Shown here: piece by piece, positions 16,723 to 25,599 of the stretch
Position numbering within the stretch: the first letter of the stretch is position 1
Layout: every line of letters starts with the position of its first letter
DNA from: JANXVR01 sp034667405
GTDB taxonomy: Bacteria > Actinomycetota > UBA4738 > HRBIN12
Direction: 5' to 3'
Length of the DNA: 50,859 bases
NCBI GenBank assembly: GCA_034667405.1
Contig: JAXDJX010000030.1
Location: 1-50,859, forward strand
Notes under the pieces: generated by a model
The model's input: the letters and a program-made list of their open reading frames with translations, nothing else
Told to the model about the DNA's origin: nothing
Databases searched by the model: none
Made by a program: the position numbers and the translations under genes

Positions 16723-18245
16723 CCAGACCTCCTGCCACGCAGCGCTGATAAGAAGACGTCCAGGCGCAACGCCTGTCGGAACCGATACAGCAGCGCCGCG
16801 TACACGCCCACCGCCACCACGGCGTAGACGACGAAGGAGCCGAGCGACATCCCCAGCGTCGCCCGCACAACCAACCCGATGCCGGCGAAACATGCCACGG
16901 ACAGCGCCGCCACGACACCGTACCCCGAACCGAAGGGCGCCATCCCCATGAGGTGGCGTACCTCCAGGAGGGCGAGGGTGTTGTCCGTGATGATCGAGAC
17001 GGCCCACGAGATCGCGGCGCCGTTCATACCGTACCGGGGGATCAGGTACAGGTTCAGCCCGACGTTCAAGCTGAGGGCCACCGCCGTGTTCACCACGTTC
17101 CACGAGCTCTTGCCACCCATCAGGAGCACGACCGTCACGTTCCCCGTTCCCAGGTTGACCAGCATGGCGAGCGAGAGGATGAGCAGCGCGTGCTGGCCGG
17201 CCACGAACTCCGGCCCGAACAACCGGAGGACGAACGGCGCGAAGACCGCGAGCGTCAGGAACAACGGCCAGGACACCGCCATGAGCCACCAGGTGGCGGT
17301 CTGATAGAGGGTCGTGGCTTCCGCTCGCCTGTCCCGCGCCAGGAGGGCTGAGATCTGCGGCGCGATCGCCAGCCGAACCGCTTGCAAAGCAAAGGTTCCT
17401 ACGGTCACCAATCGGCTGGTCGAGCCGTAGATGCCGGTTTCTCCGAGGCTCCCCGACAACTTCTCTAGCATCAGGACGTCGAACCAAGTCACGGTGATCT
17501 GGAACGCCGCCGCTAACCCACGTGGCGCCGAGAACAGCCAGAACTCGCGCGCGACCACCCCGAAGGGGCGGGCCGGTTGATCCGACGTGGGCGAAGCCTC
17601 GTCGCGGCGCAGGAACCGGTACATGACCACCAGAGCGATGACACCCGTGACGGCTTCGGGCAGCCCCCAGCCAAGCGCGACCTCCCCGACCGTCATGCCT
17701 CCTATGCCCAACGCGATGATGAGCGCCGGCTTGAGCCCCGGACGGGCGATGCTCTCCACCGACACGAACGACATCATCGAACCGAAGCCGCGCGTCGAGG
17801 CGATCGCCACCGTCTCGATGGTTGCGAAGGGGAGGAAGGGGGCGATGAGCCGGATGAAGCGCTCGACATCCTCCGGATGCTTCCGCGAGAAGAACTGCGC
17901 CAGATCGTGTGCTCCGAAGAACATGAACGCCGCGAAGACGACGCTCGCAACCACCACGGGGGTGAGGGCTGCGGACAGCATCCGGCGCAGATCCCGCTGT
18001 TGACCGAGTTCGCGGTAGCGCGCCACGAACCGGACGACGCCGGTATCCGCCCCCAGCTCGGCCACGTTCGTGAGGATGGTGAAGATGGAGACGGCGGAGA
18101 AGAACACGCCCGCCCCCACCGCGTGAAGCTTGCGAGCCACGACCACCGACAGGATCAGGCCGAACAGACCGGACAGGATGAACCCCATGAGGTTGAGGCT
18201 GCTCCCCCGCGCCAATGACCCCAGGGGACCGGTGTCGTCAGACAC
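16719..18245 (-). CDS. Polysaccharide flippase (Wzx/MATE-like)
   Basis: The 508-residue membrane protein has about 14 predicted helices and an N-terminus (SLARGSSLNLMGFILSGLFG) typical of the Wzx/RfbX family, which carries undecaprenyl-diphosphate-linked repeat units across the membrane. It is the only flippase in the cluster. GTG at 18245 overlaps the GT2 stop codon by 8 nt, and its own stop overlaps the next sulfotransferase start, so synthesis is coupled on both sides. Substrate specificity cannot be read from the sequence. Confidence 0.88.
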   Translation of the reverse strand: MSDDTGPLGSLARGSSLNLMGFILSGLFGLILSVVVARKLHAVGAGVFFSAVSIFTILTNVAELGADTGVVRFVARYRELGQQRDLRRMLSAALTPVVVASVVFAAFMFFGAHDLAQFFSRKHPEDVERFIRLIAPFLPFATIETVAIASTRGFGSMMSFVSVESIARPGLKPALIIALGIGGMTVGEVALGWGLPEAVTGVIALVVMYRFLRRDEASPTSDQPARPFGVVAREFWLFSAPRGLAAAFQITVTWFDVLMLEKLSGSLGETGIYGSTSRLVTVGTFALQAVRLAIAPQISALLARDRRAEATTLYQTATWWLMAVSWPLFLTLAVFAPFVLRLFGPEFVAGQHALLILSLAMLVNLGTGNVTVVLLMGGKSSWNVVNTAVALSLNVGLNLYLIPRYGMNGAAISWAVSIITDNTLALLEVRHLMGMAPFGSGYGVVAALSVACFAGIGLVVRATLGMSLGSFVVYAVVAVGVYAALLYRFRQALRLDVFLSALRGRRSG

Positions 18246-19161
18246 CGCGACCCGTTCGGTTCGCCCATCGATGGATGGTTGCGGGCTGGATCAGCCCGCT
18301 GCTCACGGCCAGCGCCAGGTAGGGACGTTTCTCGGCAGGCCGGTGACCGATGCTCCGCAGGGCCCACCGGCGGGCATCGCGTGCCCGTCCGAGTGCGGCA
18401 TACGCGAACGCAACCCTGCCCTCCATCCGAGACAGGTTCTCACGGTGTCTCTGCAGTTCGGGATGGGTTTCCAACAGGTATTGGATCCCATCGGCGATGG
18501 CCTGCCACCGCTCGGCGAAGTAGGAGCCTTCGCCCCAGTAGACGCGAACCAACGGATCGCGCACCACCACCAGGGGGGCCTGGGCGGAGGCGCGCAGCAG
18601 CCACTCATAGTCTTCCCCGTACCCCTCGGGGCATCGTTCGTCGAATGGCCCGATGACGCCCTCATACGCCTCACGATCCACCAGGAACGTCGAGGTGTGG
18701 AGTTCGGTCATCCGAGATCTGCAGAGGTCCTCGTTGGTGACGGAGATGGCCTCGGGGACGCGGGGGATCCGCACCCCCTCACGCCAGATCTCGATACCGG
18801 TGAGCACTACCCTCGCGTTCGGATCGGCGTGTAGGGCTTCAACCTGGGCGGAGAGTTTGCCGGTCAACCACTCGTCGTCGTCGTCACAGAAGGCGATCAG
18901 GTCGCCGAAAGAGGCGTCCACGCCGGTGTTCCGCGCTCCTGCCGGACCGGGGGTTCGAGCGTTCCGAGTCACCACCAGCGTTCGGTCATCACTGGCGGGG
19001 ACCATGTCCGCGAGGTCGAACGGCTCCGCCCGGTCGAAGACCACCACGCAGGCAAGATTGCCGGGGTAATCCTGGTCGAAGATCGACGCGAGCGCGCGCC
19101 GAAGCTCAGCAGGCCGTTGGTGGGTCGGAACCACGACCGTCACGCTCGGCCACCCGCTCAC
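18238..19161 (-). CDS. Family 2 glycosyltransferase
   Basis: The 307-residue GT-A-fold enzyme begins VSGWPSVTVVVPTHQRP and has the nucleotide-sugar/metal motif LIAFCDDDDEW (around residue 100), then a catalytic-region EDYEWLLRA. It has no membrane helix, so it should add one sugar to the polyprenyl-linked intermediate at the cytosolic face. The GTG start at 19161 overlaps the preceding sulfotransferase stop (GTGA). The frame stays open to 19500, but the extra N-terminus is Arg/Gly-rich shadow sequence. It is the only GT2 in the cluster. Confidence 0.88.
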   Translation of the reverse strand: MSGWPSVTVVVPTHQRPAELRRALASIFDQDYPGNLACVVVFDRAEPFDLADMVPASDDRTLVVTRNARTPGPAGARNTGVDASFGDLIAFCDDDDEWLTGKLSAQVEALHADPNARVVLTGIEIWREGVRIPRVPEAISVTNEDLCRSRMTELHTSTFLVDREAYEGVIGPFDERCPEGYGEDYEWLLRASAQAPLVVVRDPLVRVYWGEGSYFAERWQAIADGIQYLLETHPELQRHRENLSRMEGRVAFAYAALGRARDARRWALRSIGHRPAEKRPYLALAVSSGLIQPATIHRWANRTGRGV

Positions 19162-20084
19162 CTCGCCGCCCCCAGGTAGCCGAACCGGATCAAACCCGGC
19201 CACGTGATCGCGGTCACGACGGACCGGGCGCTCACGGGCATCGCCCGGCGCCATTCCTCGTCGGCCGTGATATCGATGCTTCCGGTTCGGAACTTGGAGG
19301 GATTCCCGCTGATGGTGTGTTCCGTCCCGAGCTGCAGGCGGTTGCCGTCCAGGAACGGCAGCTCCGCATCCCCCATCCCCACCAACGACAGCACCCGACG
19401 GACCTCCTCGGCCGGAGAGCCCACCAGGTCTTCGTAGCGCTGAAGGATCCTCGGCCCACCGCCTCGCAGGGCATCGAACGCAGTGTTGTACGCGATCCAC
19501 TTCTGCGCCGAACGCCCGGGGCTGAGCACCGGCATATAGACCTCGCGGTCGACCACGTCCGGCCGCTGGATCCTTCGCCCCCAGGAGAAGGCCACCGCGC
19601 GAGGGTCGCGGACGAGGTGCACCAACCGCCGGCTGACCCCGGGCACGCGGCGGAGGAGTTCATAGGTCGAGACATGCTTCGAGGAATCGACGACCACCTG
19701 CGCACCGGAGACCCGCGCGATCCCTGCGTAGAGTCGCCCGAGGATCTGGGTATAGCGCCTGAGATCTCGGGCATAGGAGCTCGACAGCAAGGGTGCGCGC
19801 ATCAAAGGAACGAACCTGTTCCTGTCCACCCTGCGGCGCAGGGCTTCTATGGCCGGGATGTCGGAACCGTTCCATCCGCCCAGAGCCGCGTCCCCGACGG
19901 CTCGCCAGAACGGGCATCGGCCGACGGGTTCGCCACAGCCGCAGAGTTCGTTGTTGATGAGCCCGCGCTCCCACAGGAAGACGAGTTCACCGACGGCCAC
20001 CATCCCGGGCACCTGGCCAAGCGTCCGATCCAGGAGCGTGCTGCCGCTTCGGCCCAAGCCGCCTATGAAGAGCACGGTGGTCAC
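19158..20084 (-). CDS. Sulfotransferase (Sulfotransfer_3 type)
   Basis: The 308-residue protein starts VTTVLFIGGLGRSGSTLLDR, a PAPS 5'-loop, and has LVHLVRDPRAVAFSWGRR as the 3'-phosphate motif. A cysteine-rich element ELCGCGEPVGRCPFW (around 58-72) is shared with the C-terminal half of the upstream fusion protein; the two are evident paralogues by tandem duplication. GTG at 20084 overlaps the upstream TGA (GTGA). The longer frame to 20177 reads the upstream gene out of frame. The acceptor is presumably the sugar chain of this cluster, although related enzymes also act on lipids or proteins. Confidence 0.85.
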   Translation of the reverse strand: MTTVLFIGGLGRSGSTLLDRTLGQVPGMVAVGELVFLWERGLINNELCGCGEPVGRCPFWRAVGDAALGGWNGSDIPAIEALRRRVDRNRFVPLMRAPLLSSSYARDLRRYTQILGRLYAGIARVSGAQVVVDSSKHVSTYELLRRVPGVSRRLVHLVRDPRAVAFSWGRRIQRPDVVDREVYMPVLSPGRSAQKWIAYNTAFDALRGGGPRILQRYEDLVGSPAEEVRRVLSLVGMGDAELPFLDGNRLQLGTEHTISGNPSKFRTGSIDITADEEWRRAMPVSARSVVTAITWPGLIRFGYLGAAR

Positions 20085-21553
20085 GAAGCGCCTTTTCGAT
20101 ACCCGTACAGCAGCGCCAGGGGCGCGGTGATCGCTGAGACCACACGTCGCTGGTTCGCCGGCATCTTCGTTCGCCATCCGTCGTCGACGCGCAGCTCGAT
20201 CGGGCCCTGCTGCAGGCGCATGGGGTTCCCGTCGACGGTGTGGTTGGGTTCAAGGGTTGCTTCGTGTCCGCGCAGGAAGTCGAGAGCGTTGGGTGGGGTG
20301 GCCACCCCGGCATGGGCGAAGACCTGCCGGAGGTTCGCCTCGGGTTCGGCGATGAGGTCCTCGTAGCGCAGGAACCGGTAGGGAGTGCGGCGCAGCGGTC
20401 GCATCCCGTGCGCCATGAGGTTGTAGAACACGTACCGGGCCGAAGCGCTGGCCGTCCCGTACCGAAGCATCTGGTCGAGGCCTCCGCCATCGGCTCGGGT
20501 CACCCGCTTCTGCCAGCTGAAGACCACGCCGCGCGGGTCGCGCACCAGGTGCAGGACCCGCAGATCGACCTCCGGGATCTGACGGAGGAGGAGCGCGTAC
20601 GTCGGGATCTTCGACGAATCCACGATGACCTTGGCGCCCGTGACCCGTTGGATGCCGTGATAGAGCGCGGTCAGGAGTTCGACGTAACGGGCGACGTCGG
20701 CATCAGACCCCGGCGTGGCCTTCGACGTCATGACCACGGGAGGTGACCAGGGTCGGTCGAGCTTCTCACGGAGTCGCTGGGCCTCCGCAACGTCCAGCGA
20801 ATCCCATCCGCCGAAGGCCTCCTGCCCCACCTTCGTCCAGACGGGACACGCACTGAACACTTCGCCGCACCCACAGAGACGATCTTCGACCACGCCGCGC
20901 TGCCAGATGTCACGGAGTTCGCCGCAACTGAACACACCTTCGAGTTGACCGAGCATCCGATCGAGTAGCGTGCTGCCGCTTCGGCCCCAGCCGGCGATGT
21001 AGAGGATCCGGAGCGGATCGGTTCCGCGCGCCACGGGCTCGCCGCCGACCAGGGCGTCCACCATCCCACCGAACGCGGTGGTGGCAGCGAGCGCCGCATC
21101 TGCGCCGGCGTCTACTCGAAAGTCCCCCCCGCCCTCGAGCGCCCGATCCAGGAGCGATGACAGCTGGTCTTCGGTCTCCGCGAGCCGGACCTGGCCTACC
21201 TCCGCCAAGCGCGCCGCGAATCGCTGCTGGTGCGCATCCACGTGTTCGCCGAGCACCGGGTCCCGCGCCACGACGATCGGCAGGTGCCCGGCCTCGCGCG
21301 CCCCCATCACCGTGCCCGGTCCCCCGTGGCAAACGACCGCGGTGGCCGATCCCAGGAGTTCCCCGAGCGCCCGGACCGGGAGCGCATCGTGACCCTCCGC
21401 CGTGGCGGGCGGTGCCGACGTTCCGTACTGCACGACAACGCGAACCGAGGGGTGCGCGGCCGCCCAGGCGTCCATCCAGCGCACCATGCGATCGAAGGGG
21501 TGATGGTCGGTGCCGACGACGGCAACCACGAGCGGCGGTGTCGGGGATGTCAT
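20081..21553 (-). CDS. Fusion: Alg13/PssE-like glycosyltransferase domain plus sulfotransferase
   Basis: Residues 1-140 resemble the GT28 C-terminal (Alg13/EpsF/PssE) catalytic half: start VVAVVGTDHHPFDRMVRWMD and nucleotide-sugar motif VVCHGGPGTVMGAREAGHLP (73-92). A linker (140-180) leads to a complete sulfotransferase domain (181-490): LYIAGWGRSGSTLLDRMLG, the Cys element LCGCGEVFSACPVW, and LVRDPRGVVFSWQKR. The frame is continuous, with no stop between the parts. The Alg14-like membrane partner is the adjacent upstream gene, as expected for an Alg13-type subunit. I infer one polypeptide that helps add a sugar and also sulfates it or a neighbouring sugar. The ATG start lies 15 nt from the Alg14-like stop. 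Confidence 0.82.
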   Translation of the reverse strand: MTSPTPPLVVAVVGTDHHPFDRMVRWMDAWAAAHPSVRVVVQYGTSAPPATAEGHDALPVRALGELLGSATAVVCHGGPGTVMGAREAGHLPIVVARDPVLGEHVDAHQQRFAARLAEVGQVRLAETEDQLSSLLDRALEGGGDFRVDAGADAALAATTAFGGMVDALVGGEPVARGTDPLRILYIAGWGRSGSTLLDRMLGQLEGVFSCGELRDIWQRGVVEDRLCGCGEVFSACPVWTKVGQEAFGGWDSLDVAEAQRLREKLDRPWSPPVVMTSKATPGSDADVARYVELLTALYHGIQRVTGAKVIVDSSKIPTYALLLRQIPEVDLRVLHLVRDPRGVVFSWQKRVTRADGGGLDQMLRYGTASASARYVFYNLMAHGMRPLRRTPYRFLRYEDLIAEPEANLRQVFAHAGVATPPNALDFLRGHEATLEPNHTVDGNPMRLQQGPIELRVDDGWRTKMPANQRRVVSAITAPLALLYGYRKGAS

Positions 21554-21568
21554 AGAGGAGAGGTCGGA

Positions 21569-22018
21569 CTAGAGAAGGGTGCCGATCAACCGAGACCGAG
21601 GATACAGCCGCCGCTGCTCCTCCCATTGCACGCAGAACAGATCGGTCATCGGGTAGCAGAGACGTCCCGTCAGGGTGCGCGTGTCGATCCGGTCGTAAAC
21701 CTCCACGTAGACGGTCTTGATCCCACGCAGCTTCGCAAGCAGGAAGAACGGCACAGCGACCCCGGCGCCGTCGGAGACAACCACGTCCGGCCGCTCCCGA
21801 GCCAGCACCCGCCAAGCGAGCCAGAGGTTCCGAAGGGTGTTCTTCACGTTCCGCGTGGTCGGGTGGTAGGCCCAGTCGACGCGCTCGTCCTCAAGCAGGG
21901 AGATGGCATCGGGGGTGTCGAACGTGACCCAGACGCGCTCATGCTCGGACCACCATCCGCGGAGTCGGTGCAGCTGTGCGAGGTGCCCCCCGGAGGAGCA
22001 CACCAAGGCGACCTTCAC
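21569..22018 (-). CDS. Alg14/PssD-like glycosyltransferase subunit
   Basis: The 149-residue protein starts VKVALVCSSGGHLAQLH, the hallmark of Alg14/PssD/EpsE proteins, and contains RPDVVVSDGAGVAVPFFLLA and a hydrophobic middle. In known pairs the Alg14-type subunit anchors the catalytic Alg13-type subunit to the membrane and forms part of the active site. Its partner is the N-terminal domain of the following gene. GTG at 22018 lies two bases after the upstream TGA (TGAGGGTG). The frame extends to 22168, but that is out-of-frame reading of the sugar transferase gene. Confidence 0.88.
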   Translation of the reverse strand: MKVALVCSSGGHLAQLHRLRGWWSEHERVWVTFDTPDAISLLEDERVDWAYHPTTRNVKNTLRNLWLAWRVLARERPDVVVSDGAGVAVPFFLLAKLRGIKTVYVEVYDRIDTRTLTGRLCYPMTDLFCVQWEEQRRLYPRSRLIGTLL

Positions 22019-22020
22019 CC

Positions 22021-23496
22021 TCAGTAGGCCCCGCGGGAGGAGATGAGCGCAGGGAGTGTCTTCGCCACGATGTAGAGGTCGTAGGCGATCGACCAGTTCT
22101 CGATGTAGAAGAGATCCAACCGAACACAGTCGTCGAACGACAGCTCGCTCCGCCCACTGACCTGCCACAGACCGGTGATCCCCGGCGGCACCTCCAACCG
22201 GTCGAACTGCCAGTCCGCGTACCTCGTCACCTCTTCGGGCAACGGAGGACGTGGGCCGACCAAGCTCATGTCGCCTTTGACCACGTTGATGAGCTGAGGG
22301 AGCTCGTCCATGCTGAGCTTGCGAAGGAACCGGCCGACAGCGGTGACACGGGGGTCGTCCTTGAGCTTGAACATGAGGTTCTCGACGCCGTGACGCTCCC
22401 GGAGTTCGTCGATCAGCTGTTCGGCGCCGACCTGCATGGTCCGGAACTTCAGGATGGTGAACGGGCGCCCTCGATGTCCGACGCGACGCTGACGGAAGAA
22501 CACGGGGCCGGGCGAGGTGATCTTGATCGCTGCGGCGATCGCCAAGAAGATCGGGGAGAGCAGCAGCGTTCCCAATCCCGCCATCGTGAGATCGAACGCT
22601 CGCTTGGCGATGACCTGTGTCCCGGTCAAGCGAACCGGCCGAAGCGACAGCGCCGTCAAGCCGCCCAATGGCTGAACCGTCAGACGCGATGCCAGGACCT
22701 CAGGCATGGTGGCCGTGATGCGAACCTCCACCCCTTCGAGCCGAACAGCCTTCGCCACGTGGCCCATCTCCTCGGGAGACATAGCGCTCGATGCGACGAA
22801 CACACATTCCGCACCGGTCTCCCGGATAAGTTCACGAAGATCGCCCACCGATCCCATGACGGGGAGCTGGGAAGAGGAAGCCGGAGCGCTCGTCGTCGTG
22901 ACCATCCCGATCGCCTGGAATCCGAACGCCGGACGACTCATCACATCGGCCAGGTGGGAGGCTTCTTCGTTAGTGCCGACGATGAGCGTCGAGAAGGACA
23001 GACGCCCTTTCGATCGCGCGCGGCCGATCCAGTAGTGCCAGACCCGCCGAGTCGCGAGCGCCACGATAAGCGCGAGTGCCCAAGAGACGGCGAGCCACGA
23101 CCGCGAGAACGACGCCTGCGACCAGAACGACAGCGTGACCAAGCCCGTCAGGCCAAGCGACACCGCCAAGATGATGCGACGGAATTCTTCGGCCGGAGTG
23201 AAACGGTGCGCCTCGTAGAGGTGGAACGCGGCGTACACCGCAACGACGACCATCGGCGCCCCGAGCAGCAGGACAAGGAAGTCGCCCTCCGGGATCCTGA
23301 GTCCGAATCGCACCCAGTACGCGGCCACCATGGCGATGGAGACGCCAAGGGTGTCGGTAACTGCCACCAGACGGTAGAGGCGCCGGTAATCGGCCCTGGC
23401 GGATGGGACCGGGGCATAGCGAGGGATGGGCGAGGCGACCCTTAGGGTACGAGCTTGCGCCCCCGCCGCTGTCACATCCTCAACGCGTCCTTGCAT
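22021..23496 (-). CDS. Polyprenyl-phosphate sugar-1-phosphate transferase (initiating enzyme)
   Basis: The 491-residue protein has four to five N-terminal membrane helices, a middle Rossmann-like CoA-binding domain (FSTLIVGTNEEASHLADVM) and the C-terminal bacterial sugar transferase domain, beginning KRAFDLTMAGLGTLLLSPIF and containing FFRQRRVGHRGRPFTILKF and PGITGLWQVSGRSELSF. It transfers a sugar phosphate to undecaprenyl phosphate, the first step of repeat-unit synthesis, so it heads the operon logically and physically. The ATG has a GGGGGG run about 8 nt upstream. The sugar (Gal, Glc or another) cannot be told. Confidence 0.92.
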   Translation of the reverse strand: MQGRVEDVTAAGAQARTLRVASPIPRYAPVPSARADYRRLYRLVAVTDTLGVSIAMVAAYWVRFGLRIPEGDFLVLLLGAPMVVVAVYAAFHLYEAHRFTPAEEFRRIILAVSLGLTGLVTLSFWSQASFSRSWLAVSWALALIVALATRRVWHYWIGRARSKGRLSFSTLIVGTNEEASHLADVMSRPAFGFQAIGMVTTTSAPASSSQLPVMGSVGDLRELIRETGAECVFVASSAMSPEEMGHVAKAVRLEGVEVRITATMPEVLASRLTVQPLGGLTALSLRPVRLTGTQVIAKRAFDLTMAGLGTLLLSPIFLAIAAAIKITSPGPVFFRQRRVGHRGRPFTILKFRTMQVGAEQLIDELRERHGVENLMFKLKDDPRVTAVGRFLRKLSMDELPQLINVVKGDMSLVGPRPPLPEEVTRYADWQFDRLEVPPGITGLWQVSGRSELSFDDCVRLDLFYIENWSIAYDLYIVAKTLPALISSRGAY

Positions 23497-23559
23497 CTAT
23501 CCGCCCCCCGCGGTGAACCGGCGCTTCAGGTGAAGGCCGTCCGACGTCCCGCTCTTTGG

Positions 23560-23565
23560 ACACTA
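23560..23565 (-). promoter_or_regulatory. Candidate -10 box TAGTGT for the seven-gene operon
   Basis: TAGTGT on the - strand would place the start site near 23553 and give a leader of roughly 57 nt before the sugar transferase ATG. No -35 element is evident. The rest of 23497-23661 holds no gene. Confidence 0.3.
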
Positions 23566-23661
23566 CCTGGTCCCATGCGGCCGGCGCCACCGGTAAAGGG
23601 GCACTCCTTCCGACTAACTTTGCATCTCGAAGGTCCTAAGCTGATTGACGTACCCAAACTC

Positions 23662-23678
23662 CTCGGTTCCTAACCAAG
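23662..23678 (-). terminator. Short hairpin at the end of the Tad operon
   Basis: On the - strand CTTGGTT and AACCGAG pair (one G-U) around AGG. The hairpin overlaps the tadC stop codon and is followed by GAGTTTGGG, a weak T run. It may end the Tad transcript. Confidence 0.35.
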
Positions 23679-24605
23679 GAGGTTCTGCAGGATCCGGATG
23701 GCTCCAGGCCCGATGATCACGATGAACAGGGACGGCATCACGCACAGGATCAGGGGGAAGACGATCTTTACCGGGGTCTGCTGAGCCTTGGCCTCCGCTC
23801 GCTGCCGCCGTTTTATCCTGAGCTGTTGGGCCTGGGTTCGCAAGACGCTCGCGATAGAAACCCCGAAGACATCGGCTTGGACCATGGCCAGCGCGAAGGC
23901 GTTGAGTTCCTCCACGTCGGTACGTTCGGCCAGGTGGCGGAAGGCATCCGAGCGGGGAACGCCCAGCTGGATCTCCTGCAGCATCCGGGCGAACTCGGAT
24001 GACAGGACCCCGGGAACATTCTGGACGACCTGAGCGATGGCCGAGTTCAAGGACAATCCGGCTTCCACGCTGATGGTGAGGAGGTCGAGCGTGTCTGAAA
24101 GGGTCTTCAGGATCTCCTTCTGCCGCTCCTCGACCTGCCTACCCAGGATGGAGTCGGGCATCACGAATCCGGCGAACGTCACCAGTCCGGCCACGACGAA
24201 CACCAGGAAACCGCTGAGGTGCATGAGACTCGCCACGAAGAAGCCAAGGACGAGCCCGCCGACCGCCCCGATGACCTTGAACGCCATGACCCGTTCGGCA
24301 TCCCAGCCTGCGGGACCACCGGCGAGCAAAAGCTTCTTCTCGAGCCGCTGACGCGAGTCGATGGGCGTGACCCGTTTCGCCACCCTTGCAGCTCCACTGA
24401 CGAAGGGCAGGAGCACCCGTCTGCCGAAGCTCTGCTGCAAGCTCTGTTCGCGTAGGTCCGGGACCGTCTGGCCCCCGACCTGCGATTGCAGGAGCTTCAT
24501 GGCCCGAGTCTTGTCTCCGCCCGAAGGGTCCAGAGCCACGCCGGCAAGGAACACGGCACCGACGACACCAACCACGGCGACAACGAGGAAGACGGTGTCA
24601 GACAT
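23670..24605 (-). CDS. tadC: Tad pilus membrane protein TadC (T2SS-F fold)
   Basis: A 311-residue protein with an N-terminal helix and the T2SSF/GspF domain in its second half: ETLSDTLDLLTISVEAGLSL-type segment (here KTLSDTLDLLTISVEAGLSL), then EIQLGVPRSDAFRHLAERTD and two C-terminal helices. TadC and TadB form the inner-membrane platform that works with the CpaF ATPase to polymerise Flp pilin. Its start overlaps the tadB stop by 8 nt. It is the last gene of the operon. Confidence 0.9.
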   Translation of the reverse strand: MSDTVFLVVAVVGVVGAVFLAGVALDPSGGDKTRAMKLLQSQVGGQTVPDLREQSLQQSFGRRVLLPFVSGAARVAKRVTPIDSRQRLEKKLLLAGGPAGWDAERVMAFKVIGAVGGLVLGFFVASLMHLSGFLVFVVAGLVTFAGFVMPDSILGRQVEERQKEILKTLSDTLDLLTISVEAGLSLNSAIAQVVQNVPGVLSSEFARMLQEIQLGVPRSDAFRHLAERTDVEELNAFALAMVQADVFGVSIASVLRTQAQQLRIKRRQRAEAKAQQTPVKIVFPLILCVMPSLFIVIIGPGAIRILQNLLG

Positions 24606-25599
24606 CGATATCCACGATCTTCTTCATCCAATATGCCCCGACGATCAAGAGGAATGACGCCACGATCAGCATGATGATCCCGACCCGTGTGCTGAACAGC
24701 AGGCCGATGTAGTCGGGGTTCACCGCGAACATGTAGAGCCCGATGGCGAACGGCATGAGTCCGAGGACCCAGGCCGAGAGCCGGCCCTCCGACGTCAGCA
24801 CGCGGACCTGGCGGCGCATGGTGGAACGTTCGCGGAGCGTATCCGCGACCGTGTCCAAGATCTCGGCGAGGTTACCGCCGACCTCGCGCTGGATGTTCAC
24901 GGCCATCACGGCCCAGCGGAAGTCGGGACTGCCCACCCGCTCGGAGAGGGCACTTAAGGCCTCGTCGGCCGGTCGTCCTAGGCGAACCTCCGACACCACC
25001 CGCTGGAACTCGCCGGCGGCCGGCTGGTTGATCTCCTTGGCGACCGTGTCCAGGGCCTGGAGGAAGCTGTGCCCGGCCCGAAGGGAACTCGCCATGATGG
25101 TGAGGACGTCGGGGAGCTGCTCCCGTAGCTTCTCCTCACGTCGCTTGAGTGCCAGACGCAGGGCCACGGTCGGCGCGGCGCCGGCGACGGCGGCCACAAC
25201 TAATCCTAGGATGAGGCTCTGAAGCACCGCAGCGCCGACGATCGCGCCGACGACTGCTGCCACGACCGACGTGACGACGAACTCACCCGAGCGCATGGTG
25301 ACGCCGGCTGCTTCCAGTTCCGCGTCGAGCCGGTCGCTGAAGCCACCGGACTGGGCGAACCTGGCGCCGAAGGACGACGCGCGCGCCGGGATCCATCCGC
25401 CGGCGGTCTTATCGGTACCGGCGACTCCCGCCTGCGGAGTGCCCGTGATACTCGCCATCCGAGCGGCCATGGTGCGATCCTGCTTGGCCCGCATCGCCGT
25501 CCCGAACAGGAGCCAGCCGATCGCGAACGCCGCGACCAGGACCAGCCCCCCGATCACGATCTGGAACGCCTGGGAGGAGAGGAAAGAACTCGCGATCAC
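24598..25599 (-). CDS. tadB: Tad pilus membrane protein TadB (T2SS-F fold)
   Basis: The 333-residue protein has N-terminal and central membrane helices, then the T2SSF domain (QLPDVLTIMASSLRAGHSFL; EVRLGRPADEALSALSERVG) and paired C-terminal helices. It pairs with TadC. The gene overlaps cpaF by 4 nt and tadC by 8 nt, so the three are translationally coupled. Length and helix layout are normal for the family. Confidence 0.9.
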   Translation of the reverse strand: MIASSFLSSQAFQIVIGGLVLVAAFAIGWLLFGTAMRAKQDRTMAARMASITGTPQAGVAGTDKTAGGWIPARASSFGARFAQSGGFSDRLDAELEAAGVTMRSGEFVVTSVVAAVVGAIVGAAVLQSLILGLVVAAVAGAAPTVALRLALKRREEKLREQLPDVLTIMASSLRAGHSFLQALDTVAKEINQPAAGEFQRVVSEVRLGRPADEALSALSERVGSPDFRWAVMAVNIQREVGGNLAEILDTVADTLRERSTMRRQVRVLTSEGRLSAWVLGLMPFAIGLYMFAVNPDYIGLLFSTRVGIIMLIVASFLLIVGAYWMKKIVDIDV

